This document shows, one piece after another, positions 46,101 to 55,002 of a stretch of DNA of 64,000 nt. Within the stretch, counting starts at the first letter, position 1; every line of letters starts with the position of its first letter. Position numbers and translations under genes: made by a program. This DNA comes from Schaalia odontolytica (GTDB lineage Bacteria; Actinomycetota; Actinomycetes; Actinomycetales; Actinomycetaceae): positions 1-64,000 of the forward strand of contig NZ_PKKM01000004.1 in the NCBI RefSeq assembly GCF_002847525.1, given 5' to 3'. The notes beneath the pieces were generated by a model that was not told the DNA's origin, did not search any database, and saw only the letters and a program-made list of their open reading frames with translations.

Positions 46101-46353
46101 AAGCAGCTCCCTGGGCGCGTGCACGCTTGATGGCGTCGCCCAGGTTGCGGGCACGACCGACGCGCACGAGCTGCGCTCCCTCGGGAACTCGGTCGGCCGG
46201 GAAGGGCGTCACGTGACGCCCTGCGACGTCAATGATGGTCAACGAATGCGGGGCCACCGATTGATTCTCGATGGCCCGCACAACGGACTGAGTGAGCGGC
46301 GCGTCTCCCCTCGTGACGAGGATCGCACCGACGGAGCGCTGCGTCGGACTCAA
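43189..46353 (-). CDS. giant membrane-bound family 2 glycosyltransferase
   Basis: A 1054-residue protein: the N-terminal ~300 residues form a GT2 domain (VGAILVTRGDAPLTQSV, WWWILHEDSAPEP as the DxD region, VGGFDTALGPFGDGLDL). About twelve membrane helices and an extracytoplasmic C-terminal domain with a final helix at about 1030 follow. The TTG start at 46353 overlaps the whiB2 stop (TTGA); longer frames run through whiB2. It probably polymerises or transfers a wall sugar. Confidence 0.85.
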   Translation of the reverse strand: MSPTQRSVGAILVTRGDAPLTQSVVRAIENQSVAPHSLTIIDVAGRHVTPFPADRVPEGAQLVRVGRARNLGDAIKRARAQGAAFTSEQWWWILHEDSAPEPECLDELIQAATVGKTVGAVGVKQMSWDGSRLLELGIFATASARRLERVGDDDIDQGQYDGTSDVLGVGTAGLFISAEAYETVGGFDTALGPFGDGLDLGRRLHLAGYRVIVAPKARVRHARVSLYSGLDTTHDTEHSEPTGDVSDGIADGDVATDGSFRKRRYAQMYNWCKAVPAFLLPFLALWLLVWSPARALGRILTGRASLALPEMGALVSLIGATPRLLAGRARAAQSRTVPRSALRALETAPASLRKEPAGVDEDEHGERIDPLIVSSMRRYRVRSVSACLGLALVTSLLAAAQWWGTSAGLVGGAWVSMPATWTELWNAAWSAWVPGGDGYAGGADPLTIVLALLSAPVAPLGISPGALATFLLVASSPLAAMVAWIPSRSLSASLRVRFLASLAWAVAPALVLSATHGVLAGTLAHIVLPVVAAFCAGAPQPLLVAGASGVEPAPLAPRGINAGCAGLALVILSCCAPWTLPVAVLALAWRSRRSLLVALPALTLLLPTYVSILVRPAAWPALASTSGGIHAYTRAPSWMALIGLPAAPSSTLEAVALYVVGGGAVLLAAVALLRSRSHAAMLTFCCALIASALAWGASHVGVGMTGASVASAWASPALSLAFGLLVILSTRTRSVLPADSDSQRVAWDASRPFVLRASGALVAIALLGSGSAVSVSAVEGRSKADEIPTFTMSQRETVSALSSPIVSAVASQAQRSTRAGRILVLDGDPTTDTVNAMLWRGNGPSLTASTPAIHALTLAQARNGAATGTLSDPATASLAQAAYTLVVYPDDATVQTLAAHDIDTILVPLGASGSVALTSGLDRADGLEKVGDTNSGTVWRLRPDGLTPARVRVESASGVTTPVGSSQLRVDGDVQASGTLILAERADSGWRAWVDGVALTPVEAADGWSQAFDMPTAGHLTVTYNAWWVVPWRIAAAACLIVAMASALSAWRKR

Positions 46354-46646
46354 CCGGCCATACGGCGCAGGCGCCGCCTCTCGCGCTCGGACATGCCGCC
46401 CCAAATACCAAAGCGCTCGTCGTTAGCTAGCGCGTACTCGAGGCAATCCTCGCGCACCTGGCAGGCCTGACAAACAGCCTTCGCCTCGCGAGTGGAGCCA
46501 CCCTTTTCAGGGAAGAACGCCTCCGGATCCGTCTGCGCACAGAGCGCGTGCTGCTGCCACGCAAGGGGGCCGTCAATGCGGGCGTACTGCGCCGCGTCGG
46601 CATCCTCGGACCACTCGAGGGGTCCGTCACCGAAGATGTTCCACAT
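46350..46646 (-). CDS. whiB2: WhiB2-type iron-sulfur regulator
   Basis: A 98-residue WhiB protein with four cluster ligands (Cys 36, 59, 62, 68), the G-x-W-G-G turn (FGIWGGMSERERRRLRR) and a basic DNA-binding tail. WhiB2/WhmD regulates division and septation with WhiA-type partners in related bacteria. ATG 46646 has AAGGAGCTC upstream and a good promoter. It is translationally coupled to the glycosyltransferase. Confidence 0.93.
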   Translation of the reverse strand: MWNIFGDGPLEWSEDADAAQYARIDGPLAWQQHALCAQTDPEAFFPEKGGSTREAKAVCQACQVREDCLEYALANDERFGIWGGMSERERRRLRRMAG

Positions 46647-46683
46647 TGCGGGAGCTCCTTATAACGAATCAATCACTACGAGA

Positions 46684-46712
46684 ATTACACGCGTGTCATT
46701 GCAGGAAGTCAA
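46684..46712 (-). promoter_or_regulatory. whiB2 promoter
   Basis: On the minus strand TTGACT (46707-46712), 17 bp, TGTAAT (46684-46689), close to the sigma-70 consensus and about 30 bp before the AAGGAG site. Confidence 0.65.
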
Positions 46713-46802
46713 GCCGTTTCGCGATAATGAGACCTTTTCCGTAGCACTTGACCCAACGGTAAAACAATGCCCTATTTCAAGGACTTCACAGTTACTAAGT
46801 AT

Positions 46803-46830
46803 TTGGAATGTCTAGGACCTTCGATATACT
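46803..46830 (+). promoter_or_regulatory. promoter of the TIGR03089 gene, probably leaderless
   Basis: TTGGAA (46803-46808), 16 bp, TATACT (46825-46830). Transcription would begin at about 46837-46838, on the ATG itself, which fits the absence of a ribosome-binding site. Confidence 0.55.
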
Positions 46831-46837
46831 TGAAACC

Positions 46838-47569
46838 ATGAACAATAAGTCCTTAGAAACTATGAGCAGGCTCACCCACTGTATCACAGTGATTAACGAA
46901 TGGTCAGGGCCAGCGCTGACCCAATACGGCCAGGAGCGCGTTGAACTGGGAGGACCCGTGGTCAGCCGGTGGCTAGCGAAGATCGCCAACTACCTGACAA
47001 ACGAACTTGCGGCCGACCTATTCGGCACAGGCGAACCAACACCGACTCGCATCTACACGACTCTTCAGCCTTGGCAGGACACCCTCTGGCAGATCGCCGC
47101 GCGGGCGATGGGATGGGAAGTTCTCGATACACGACGCCCCCTGCCCGGGGACCTTTTCGTCACCAATATTCTCGGTTCCGAAGCATCCAACGCGCTGGAC
47201 GCTGGCGCGCATGTTCTCGCCCAGCCCGCCCAGTACCTCTCCTTCGCGTGGGATGGTCCCTTGGAGGGCGCAATGGACGGCCTCGCGGAAATCGCCATGC
47301 AGCCGGACGCCCTCGTCGTTGACACTCCCCCGCTGCTCGGGGCGGCCCGGGACGAGGCCCTGGCCGGCTTGCGCGCGTCGGTACCGGTTCACGGTCGGCG
47401 CGTCGCGCTGCTGTGGGACGCACGAACAGGCGCGGGACAGGTGCTGGATCAGTGGATGCAGGGGCGCTCGGTCGTCATCATTGACCCGCAGGCCGTCTCG
47501 CCGGATAATCTCCCCCAGATTCTTGCCACGGAGGACGTGGACGGAGGCCTCGTGACCTATCAGAGGTAG
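46838..47569 (+). CDS. TIGR03089 family protein
   Basis: A 243-residue protein of the actinobacterial TIGR03089 family, a shortened relative of AMP-binding enzymes: GPALTQYGQERVELGGPVVSRWLAKIANYL is the typical N-terminal block, and the middle has DLFVTNILGSEA. The acyl-adenylate core motifs are absent, so no ligase activity is expected. ATG 46838 sits where the predicted transcript starts; ATG 46862 is an alternative. Confidence 0.8.
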   Translation: MNNKSLETMSRLTHCITVINEWSGPALTQYGQERVELGGPVVSRWLAKIANYLTNELAADLFGTGEPTPTRIYTTLQPWQDTLWQIAARAMGWEVLDTRRPLPGDLFVTNILGSEASNALDAGAHVLAQPAQYLSFAWDGPLEGAMDGLAEIAMQPDALVVDTPPLLGAARDEALAGLRASVPVHGRRVALLWDARTGAGQVLDQWMQGRSVVIIDPQAVSPDNLPQILATEDVDGGLVTYQR

Positions 47570-47572
47570 AAG

Positions 47573-48520
47573 TCACCACACGCCCAGGACGCGCGCAGCT
47601 GCGAGCTTGAGGCCCTCCATGCGGTCGCGACGGATCTGATGCCAGCGCAGGGCGAAGCGCAACCTCGAGGCGATGCCCTGTCCCTCGAGCTCGCGCAGGA
47701 TGGCGCGCAGCTGGCGCGCGCGGCGCTCGTCGAATACGCCGACGTTCTGAGCGGTGCGGGCAGTCAGAATGAACTGGTTGCGATAGAAACCGCTGCGTAG
47801 CTTGGCCATGCGGGCATCGCGCGCCCCGGAGCCGGAGTTCGCACCCTGCACGTTGCCGCCGTGCTGACGGTACTCCAGGGTGGGTTCCTCTCCGATCACC
47901 CAGGTCAGGCCGATTGAGCGAGCCAGCGCGTAGACATACCAGTCATGCACGCCGATCTCGCTGTAGTCAAGGCCCCTCAGCACGCGCACGAGGGCTTCAT
48001 GCGCCTGCGGACTGAAGACGTAGGTGGATCCCGGCCCCGCAGCCTCGAAGAGGAAGTCCCAGGCCCGCTGTGGCTGCGACTTGCGGATCAGGCGTCGCTC
48101 CCCCACTTCCCCGCCGGGCAGCGACTGGAAGGACGTGACATTCGAGGAGACGACGTCAGCCCCCGTCGCCTCCATGAGGGCCAGCTGAGAACTGAGTTTA
48201 TCCTCGTGCCACACGTCATCCTGGTCGGTGAATGCGACGTAGGAGCCGTCGGGGACGTGCGTCATGAAAAGGTGGAGGAAGTTGCCCGTCACGCCGGGCG
48301 TACCGTCGCGCTGGGGCAGAACCGTGATCCGAGGGTCGGCAGCGGCACGCGCCTCCACGTGCTCGCGTGTTCCGTCACTCGACGCGTCATCGGACACGAC
48401 GAGACGGACGTCCACGCCCACCTGGGCGAGCACGGAGTCCACCTGTTCGTCGAGCCACGCCCCGCCCTCGGCCATCCCGTTGTAGGTGGCCATGAGGACG
48501 GTGACGCGGGGACGAGGCAT
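47573..48520 (-). CDS. family 2 glycosyltransferase
   Basis: A 315-residue GT-A enzyme: VTVLMATYNGMAEGGAWLDE, VSDDASSDGT and the acceptor/metal region FTDQDDVWHEDKL, a pattern common in rhamnosyl- and polysaccharide-building transferases. ATG 48520 starts MPRPRVTVLMATYNG; an upstream in-frame GTG 48541 exists. It lies next to rmlB on the same strand, so it may be a rhamnosyltransferase (inference). No membrane segment; it works on the cytoplasmic face. Confidence 0.88.
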   Translation of the reverse strand: MPRPRVTVLMATYNGMAEGGAWLDEQVDSVLAQVGVDVRLVVSDDASSDGTREHVEARAAADPRITVLPQRDGTPGVTGNFLHLFMTHVPDGSYVAFTDQDDVWHEDKLSSQLALMEATGADVVSSNVTSFQSLPGGEVGERRLIRKSQPQRAWDFLFEAAGPGSTYVFSPQAHEALVRVLRGLDYSEIGVHDWYVYALARSIGLTWVIGEEPTLEYRQHGGNVQGANSGSGARDARMAKLRSGFYRNQFILTARTAQNVGVFDERRARQLRAILRELEGQGIASRLRFALRWHQIRRDRMEGLKLAAARVLGVW

Positions 48521-48551
48521 CGCCTCGTCTCGGGTCACGTTGCCCAAGGAC

Positions 48552-49637
<1,086 letters not shown>

Positions 49638-49766
49638 TCACGCATTCCCCGCCACTGACTTCCACTTCCCCGTCGGATACGTCACTATTCGCCACGCTGG
49701 AGGTCCCCTGAAGGGCCGCACGGCGCTGATAGATTGGACGTATCCCCCAACAGAAACGGACCACTC

Positions 49767-50360
49767 GTGACTCGTCTCGTCCCCTCGCTCGCACTGCTCG
49801 CCCTGTGCGCCCTAGCCACGGCCTCGTGCTCCCCACTCGAGGACACCCAGAGCGCTCAGTCGACGCCCGCGGCCTCCGTTTCCCCGGGGGACCCCGGCCA
49901 GCCATCCAATTCGGCGATGCCGACCCTGCACGCCGCCTCCCCCGGCTGCGCGGCAATGGATGAGATCTTCTCCGAGGCTCTCAACGGTTCCGAGACCGGC
50001 CAGGCCTACAGGTCCCTGGCGGCCAAGCGCTCGGGGGAAACGAACGCGGAGGAGCGTCACCGCGCGTGGGAGGCATTCGCGGCCGCCTTCAAGAACGACT
50101 ACTCCGACCGCCTCACCCAGGCGGCCACGGATGAGACCTCCAAGCAGGCCCTCGCAGCCCTCGCGGTCTACGTCGAGCGCAACGCAGCCCTCGACTCCGG
50201 CGCGATCCCCGAGTTCGCCGATCAGCAGGGAGCCGAGGAGGCACTCAAGCGCGGTGAAAAGCCCGAGGTGAACCCCGCCTACACCCAGGCCCTCGCCGAG
50301 GCCACGAGCGCCCACGCCACCCTGACGAGCTGCATGCCTCACTGGCCCGTCGTTTTCTAG
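49767..50360 (+). CDS. putative lipoprotein
   Basis: A 197-residue protein with a signal peptide and lipobox LATASC (Cys about 21), a Ser/Pro-rich spacer and a helical Ala-rich domain with two cysteines (PGCAAMDE, TSCMPHW) that may form a disulfide. GTG 49767 is the likely start. No family recognised. It is divergent from rfbB, with about 200 bp of intergenic sequence between. Confidence 0.75.
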   Translation: MTRLVPSLALLALCALATASCSPLEDTQSAQSTPAASVSPGDPGQPSNSAMPTLHAASPGCAAMDEIFSEALNGSETGQAYRSLAAKRSGETNAEERHRAWEAFAAAFKNDYSDRLTQAATDETSKQALAALAVYVERNAALDSGAIPEFADQQGAEEALKRGEKPEVNPAYTQALAEATSAHATLTSCMPHWPVVF

Positions 50361-50444
50361 GCTCTGCGCGGCTTCGCGCCCGCCGGTCCACGCACGGACT
50401 CGTGTACATTAGACGTACCTATCCCGGACAGATTGGCTCATTTC

Positions 50445-51998
50445 ATGGCACGTGCGCTCGTCGACCAGATCGCCTCCGCGCGGGAACGATTCGTCTCTAC
50501 CGCAGCGCGGCCCCTGGCCTTTGTCCTTCTCACCCTCGGCATCCTCGCGGTGGCCACGGGGTGGATCTTCGCCTCTCCTCCGGGCGCTTCCCCCGATGAT
50601 GACTACCACCTCGTCTCCACGTGGTGCCCGCGTCCCATCGAGTCCACGGGCTGCGGGACGACCACAATTGACGGCGACCTGTACGTCTTGGCCCCCGTGA
50701 CCACCTCCCACGCGCAGTGCGAGGCCTTCAGCCCCGACAAATCGCACAAGTGCATCAGGAAATACTCGGACGACACGATGGCCCCGTCGTACCGATACAA
50801 CGACGGCCAGTACCCCTACGGCTTCTACCAGTTCCACCACCTCTTCGCGGGCCACAGCGTGGAGCACTCCGTGTGGATCATGCGTTCGATCAACGTCGGC
50901 ATCGCCATGGCGCTCATCGGAGCGGTCTGCGCGCTGTCAACCCGCGAGGTACGCCGCGCGACCGCGCTGGCCGCGCTCATCGCGTGGACACCGATGGGCC
51001 TGTACTTCATCGCCTCCAACAACCCCTCGTCCTGGGCGATTACGGGTGTGTTCACCTACGGCGCGGCTCTCTACGGCGCACTGAACGCGCAGGGCTGGCG
51101 TCGCTGGACGCTCCTGGGCGTGGCGACCCTTGCCTCCCTCCTGTGCTACGGCTCGCGTGGCGATGCGGCCTTCTACGTCTTCGTAGCATCGCTCGGCATT
51201 CTCATCCTGGCAGCCCACCGCCGTCACCTGCCAGAGATCGCTATCGCGGCGGTCCTGAGCGCCATCGGCATCTGGTGCATGCTCGGATCCGGCCAGTCCG
51301 GCCAGATCGCACGCTCCGAGGCCTCGGTGACCCTGAGTGATCGCATCGAGGTCGCGATCATGAACATCCGCTACCTGCCGGAGTACTTCGCGGGCTTCAT
51401 CGGATTGAACTCCGGCCCCGGCTGGCGCGACACTCCCCTGCCCGGATACACGACGATCCTCGGCCTCCTCGTCCTGGGAGCGGTCCTCTTCTACGGCGCC
51501 CGTACCATGAGCCTGCGTAAGGCCCTGGCGGCCTTCATGGTGTTCGGGGCGATGGCCGGCATCCCGCTGCTGATCGCAACGCCGACCGCGTTCCCCAACC
51601 TCGGTGGCTACCACTCCCGCTACGCCTTGCCGCTGCTCGGCACGTGGCTGCTCATCTGGCTATCCTGCGTGGTCAAGAAGTCCTCAATAACCCGAGGCCA
51701 GATCGTCATGTTCGTGTTCTTCCTGAGCGTCGTCGACGCCGTCGCGATGCACACGACGATCGCCCGCTACGTCCGAGGACTCCTCGAGATTCGCCACATC
51801 GGATGGATCGCACCGGGTAACCTGAATGGTGACATCCAGTGGTGGTGGGCCGACATGCCGCTCAGCCCGATGGCCCTGTGGGGCCTGGCCTCGCTGGGAT
51901 ATGCACTTGCCCTGGCGAGCGCCATCTACCTGCTGCGGAACCGCCAGGTGGAGGCGTCCGCCTCGACCGCTCCGACCGAAGAGGAAGAAACTGCATGA
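50445..51998 (+). CDS. DUF2142-type membrane protein
   Basis: A 517-residue protein with about ten hydrophobic helices. The first loop ASPPGASPDDDYHLVSTWC and YNDGQYPYGFYQFHHLFAG match DUF2142, whose members resemble GT-C glycosyltransferases that use lipid-linked sugars. Start ATG 50445 (or TTG 50433). It overlaps the next GT2 gene by 4 bases. It probably adds a side-chain sugar outside the membrane. Confidence 0.82.
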   Translation: MARALVDQIASARERFVSTAARPLAFVLLTLGILAVATGWIFASPPGASPDDDYHLVSTWCPRPIESTGCGTTTIDGDLYVLAPVTTSHAQCEAFSPDKSHKCIRKYSDDTMAPSYRYNDGQYPYGFYQFHHLFAGHSVEHSVWIMRSINVGIAMALIGAVCALSTREVRRATALAALIAWTPMGLYFIASNNPSSWAITGVFTYGAALYGALNAQGWRRWTLLGVATLASLLCYGSRGDAAFYVFVASLGILILAAHRRHLPEIAIAAVLSAIGIWCMLGSGQSGQIARSEASVTLSDRIEVAIMNIRYLPEYFAGFIGLNSGPGWRDTPLPGYTTILGLLVLGAVLFYGARTMSLRKALAAFMVFGAMAGIPLLIATPTAFPNLGGYHSRYALPLLGTWLLIWLSCVVKKSSITRGQIVMFVFFLSVVDAVAMHTTIARYVRGLLEIRHIGWIAPGNLNGDIQWWWADMPLSPMALWGLASLGYALALASAIYLLRNRQVEASASTAPTEEEETA

Positions 51999-53041
51999 GC
52001 GCAACAGTCACCGTCGTCGTGCGCACGCGTAATCGCCCGGCGATGCTTACCCGTGCCCTCGCATCGATTGCTTCTCAGACCTTCGACGACTACGAGGTCG
52101 TCATCGTTAACGACGCCGGCGACGAGGCCGAGGTTCGTTCGATCGTCAAGAAGCAGAAGAGCGCCGTTCGTTCGAAGATCACGATCGTCACGAACAAGGT
52201 CTCGAAGGGCCGCGAGGCCGCGCTCGAGTCGGGCCTGGCGGCATCGCACAACCGCTACTACGCGGTCCATGACGATGACGACTCGTGGCACCCGCACTTC
52301 CTGAAGAAGACGGTCGCCTACCTCGATGAGCATCCGAAGGCGGGCGGCGTCGCCACCCGCTGCGAGATCGTCCGCGAGCGCGTGCGCGCCGACGGCACCT
52401 GCATCGAGATCGAGCGCGAGGTCCTGTCAACGGATAACTACGGCTTGTCCCTCGTGGACATGATGGTGGAAAACTACACGCCGCCGATCTCGCAGCTGAT
52501 CCGCCGCGAGGTTGCCGACCGCGTGGGCCACTGGGACGGTTCGCTGCAGACGCAGGCGGACTGGGACTTCAACCTGCGCCTGCTGGCGGACTCGCCGGTC
52601 GGCTTCATCGACGGGGAGCCTCTGGCCTACTGGCATCACCGCGACACGATGGATGCATCCCTGGGTAACTCCGTCGTCACGGACGCGTACCTGCACAAGT
52701 GGGACAACCTGCACATCCGCGACCGCTACCTGCGCGCCATGCTGGCCACCGAGGATCCCTCGTCCCCACACCTGGGTCAGGCCCTGCTGTCGGCGGAGTA
52801 CTACCGCCGGATGCGCGAGGAACTCGCACGCGTGGATGGGGGTTTCCATTCGTCGCTCAACCTCGTGCACGTCGACATGCTCAATACGATGACGGCCCTG
52901 CACCAGCAGGTGCATGAGTTGCGCGAGGAGGTGACGTCGCTGCGCGCGGAGCTCGCGGCAGGCTCGCAGATCAAGCGTTCGGTGAGGAGCGCGGCGTCGA
53001 AGTCGAAGCGTGCCGCCAAGAAGCTAATGGGTCGCGGCTAG
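51995..53041 (+). CDS. family 2 glycosyltransferase with C-terminal coiled coil
   Basis: A 348-residue GT2: VTVVVRTRNRPAMLTRALASI, IVNDAGDEAE, AVHDDDDSWHPHFL as the DxD site, QTQADWDFNLRLL. The last 60 residues form a helix (LHQQVHELREEVTSLRAEL) with a Lys/Ser/Arg-rich end that may bind the membrane. ATG 51995 overlaps the DUF2142 gene. The strong hairpin downstream ends the unit. Confidence 0.9.
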   Translation: MSATVTVVVRTRNRPAMLTRALASIASQTFDDYEVVIVNDAGDEAEVRSIVKKQKSAVRSKITIVTNKVSKGREAALESGLAASHNRYYAVHDDDDSWHPHFLKKTVAYLDEHPKAGGVATRCEIVRERVRADGTCIEIEREVLSTDNYGLSLVDMMVENYTPPISQLIRREVADRVGHWDGSLQTQADWDFNLRLLADSPVGFIDGEPLAYWHHRDTMDASLGNSVVTDAYLHKWDNLHIRDRYLRAMLATEDPSSPHLGQALLSAEYYRRMREELARVDGGFHSSLNLVHVDMLNTMTALHQQVHELREEVTSLRAELAAGSQIKRSVRSAASKSKRAAKKLMGRG

Positions 53042-53065
53042 ACATCGGTGCGCGCGTTGTTGCGC

Positions 53066-53113
53066 ATGAGGCCGGGCCGGTCGCGGGTGTTCCCGTGGCC
53101 GGCCCGGCCTCAT
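53066..53113. terminator. bidirectional terminator hairpin
   Basis: A perfect 15-bp stem ATGAGGCCGGGCCGG/CCGGCCCGGCCTCAT with an 18-base loop lies between two convergent genes. The stem includes the frequent GAGGCC motif. Confidence 0.8.
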
Positions 53114-53127
53114 TGACGCAATGCCCG

Positions 53128-54852
53128 TTAGGGCAGCGGGCGCACGACGTCTGGCGTCATGCGGTCCCATCCGTATCCGGCGGTGATGTGCTGCATGCGG
53201 GCGGGGCGCCCCATCCAGTCGGTGTGAACGATCATGTCGTCGCCCAGGTAGATGGCGACGTGCGTGACGGTGCCGCTCGTCGTGTAGAAGATGAGGTCAC
53301 CGCGTTGACGCTGAGCGAGGGGCACGTGCTGGAAGCGCGGGTATGCGTAGAGCTCCTGCGACGTGCGGTAGGACGGCCACGCGTGCTTGATCACATCGAT
53401 GGGCTGGGGATCCAGGCCCGCGGAGTAAAGGGATTGAAGGACCAGGCCCGAGCAGTCGAATCCCTGGTCGTAGGGGCCTGCCCCTCCCCACGTGTAGGAG
53501 GAGCCGGTCTGGTTCCACGCGTACCCGATCATGGCCTCGATGCGCTCGGAGCGGGTGGCCGTCAGGGGCAGGGGCGTGGCCTGGTACTGGTCGACGGTCC
53601 ACGGGTAGCCGGTGTCCATGGCATCCCAGGTGGCCTTGTCGACGACGCCGGTGACGGGTAGGCCTGCACGCTGCTGGAAGTTTTTGACGGCGGCGACGAA
53701 GGGCGCGTCGACGGAGGCGAGTTTGTTTGCATGCCACAGGCCGAGGCGTACCTGGACGATACGCACCTTGGTGCCGTTCATACCCCAGGTGAGCGTGTTG
53801 GTCGCATCCCCGAGGCTCGTGATGTGGTCGGTGGGCTGCAGGTAGCCAGCCGGGGCCTCGTACCCGCGCCACGCGCCCGAGGCGTCGAATTCGTAGCGGC
53901 GGCCGTTCAGTTCCAGGGGCGCGGTGCGCATGATGCCGGTGTCGGGGTCGAGGTAGTACCACTCTCCCCCGTCGCGCAGCCAGCCTCCCATCTGGGCGCC
54001 GTTGGACGCGAAGAAGTGCCAGCCGTCGGCCAGGCGTTCCCAGCCGGTGCGCATCGCGCCCGACGATCCCAGGTAATACCACGTACCGTCCACGGGCGTC
54101 AGGCCCGTGCGCATCACGCCGCTGTTCGGGTCGAGGTAATACCACTGGCCCCCGTCACGCAGCCAGCCTCCCATCTGGGCGCCGCTGGACGCGAAGTAAT
54201 GCCACCCGTCGGCCAGAGCCACCCAGCCGGTACGCATCGCACCCGAGGAGTCCAGGTAGTACCATGTGCCGTCCACGCCGGTCATACCCGTACGCATGAC
54301 GCCGCTGGCGGGATCCAGGTAGTACCAGGAGCCGCCTTCCCTCAGCCAGCCGCCAACGAGCGCTCCGGAGGGAGCCAGGAAGAACCAATCGGCACCGTCA
54401 CGAAACCAGCCGGTGGCCATGTAGCCACTGTCGTAGAAGAAGTAGCGCGCACCCCCAATCCGCACCCACTCGGAAGCCGGGTACGATCCATCGACGCGCC
54501 GCCACCACCAGCCGACCGAGTCACGCATCCAGGTGCCCCGTCCGGTCTCGTCCTGCGCGCCCATCGTCGGGGGTTCGTCACTCTCCGACGAGGCCGGGGC
54601 CGCCCGGTCCTCGTCGCTCGCGCTGGGGGTGGCGGGCTCGAGCGCGTCCGTGGTCTCGGGGCTAGGCAAGGCCGACGGCGCGGCGGGAGAGCCGGACTGG
54701 GCCGCGGTGGAGCTCTCTGCTGCGGACTGCGGCGCGGCCTCGTCCCCGGCGTCGGCGCGGGCCTGCGCGGGCAGGGCGATGAGCGCGAGGGTTAAGACGG
54801 CGGTGAGGGCGCGAGCGATCGCGCGGCGGGCGAGTGTGGGCGTCGGTGCCAT
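53128..54852 (-). CDS. NlpC/P60 peptidoglycan hydrolase with cell-wall-binding repeats
   Basis: A 574-residue secreted protein. A signal peptide (to ARADA) and acidic Ser/Pro spacer precede about ten glucan/choline-binding-type repeats (residues ~107-335; GWYYLDxxGxMRTGW pattern). A peptidoglycan-binding domain (VRIVQVRLGLWHANKL ... FVAAVKNFQQRAGLPVTGVV) and a C-terminal NlpC/P60 domain follow, with Cys 467 (GFDCSGLV) and His 531 (VTHVAIYLG). It likely cleaves stem peptides at the surface. Two 186-bp units are nearly identical, showing internal duplication. Confidence 0.9.
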   Translation of the reverse strand: MAPTPTLARRAIARALTAVLTLALIALPAQARADAGDEAAPQSAAESSTAAQSGSPAAPSALPSPETTDALEPATPSASDEDRAAPASSESDEPPTMGAQDETGRGTWMRDSVGWWWRRVDGSYPASEWVRIGGARYFFYDSGYMATGWFRDGADWFFLAPSGALVGGWLREGGSWYYLDPASGVMRTGMTGVDGTWYYLDSSGAMRTGWVALADGWHYFASSGAQMGGWLRDGGQWYYLDPNSGVMRTGLTPVDGTWYYLGSSGAMRTGWERLADGWHFFASNGAQMGGWLRDGGEWYYLDPDTGIMRTAPLELNGRRYEFDASGAWRGYEAPAGYLQPTDHITSLGDATNTLTWGMNGTKVRIVQVRLGLWHANKLASVDAPFVAAVKNFQQRAGLPVTGVVDKATWDAMDTGYPWTVDQYQATPLPLTATRSERIEAMIGYAWNQTGSSYTWGGAGPYDQGFDCSGLVLQSLYSAGLDPQPIDVIKHAWPSYRTSQELYAYPRFQHVPLAQRQRGDLIFYTTSGTVTHVAIYLGDDMIVHTDWMGRPARMQHITAGYGWDRMTPDVVRPLP

Positions 54853-54870
54853 GACAGTGCCTTGTCGCTG

Positions 54871-54885
54871 GAGAACAGTTCTCCT
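54871..54885. promoter_or_regulatory. GGAGAAC-A-GTTCTCC inverted repeat, candidate operator
   Basis: A perfect 7-bp inverted repeat around one base lies 19-33 bp upstream of the NlpC/P60 start. On the minus strand it directly follows a TTATAGG -10-like sequence. A dimeric repressor or activator could bind here. Confidence 0.45.
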
Positions 54886-54945
54886 ATAAGTGTAGGGCAC
54901 TCATCACACTGCGCGGGTGCCTTTGAGTCGTCAACTCGACAAAAA

Positions 54946-54982
54946 GCCGGGGCCCGGCGGCATCACACCGCTGGGCCCCGGC
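54946..54982 (-). terminator. rho-independent terminator of the polysaccharide export operon
   Basis: A 15-bp stem with one mismatch and a 7-base loop (GCCGGGGCCC.../...GGGCCCCGGC) is followed on the minus strand by TTTTT. It lies 20 bp beyond the ABC ATPase stop. Confidence 0.85.
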
Positions 54983-55002
54983 CTCGAACGTTGATGCGTC
55001 CG

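Noticed and set aside
54871-54885. SOS (LexA) box
   Set aside because: The dyad GGAGAAC-A-GTTCTCC lacks the CGAACxxxxGTTCG core and spacing of actinobacterial LexA sites.
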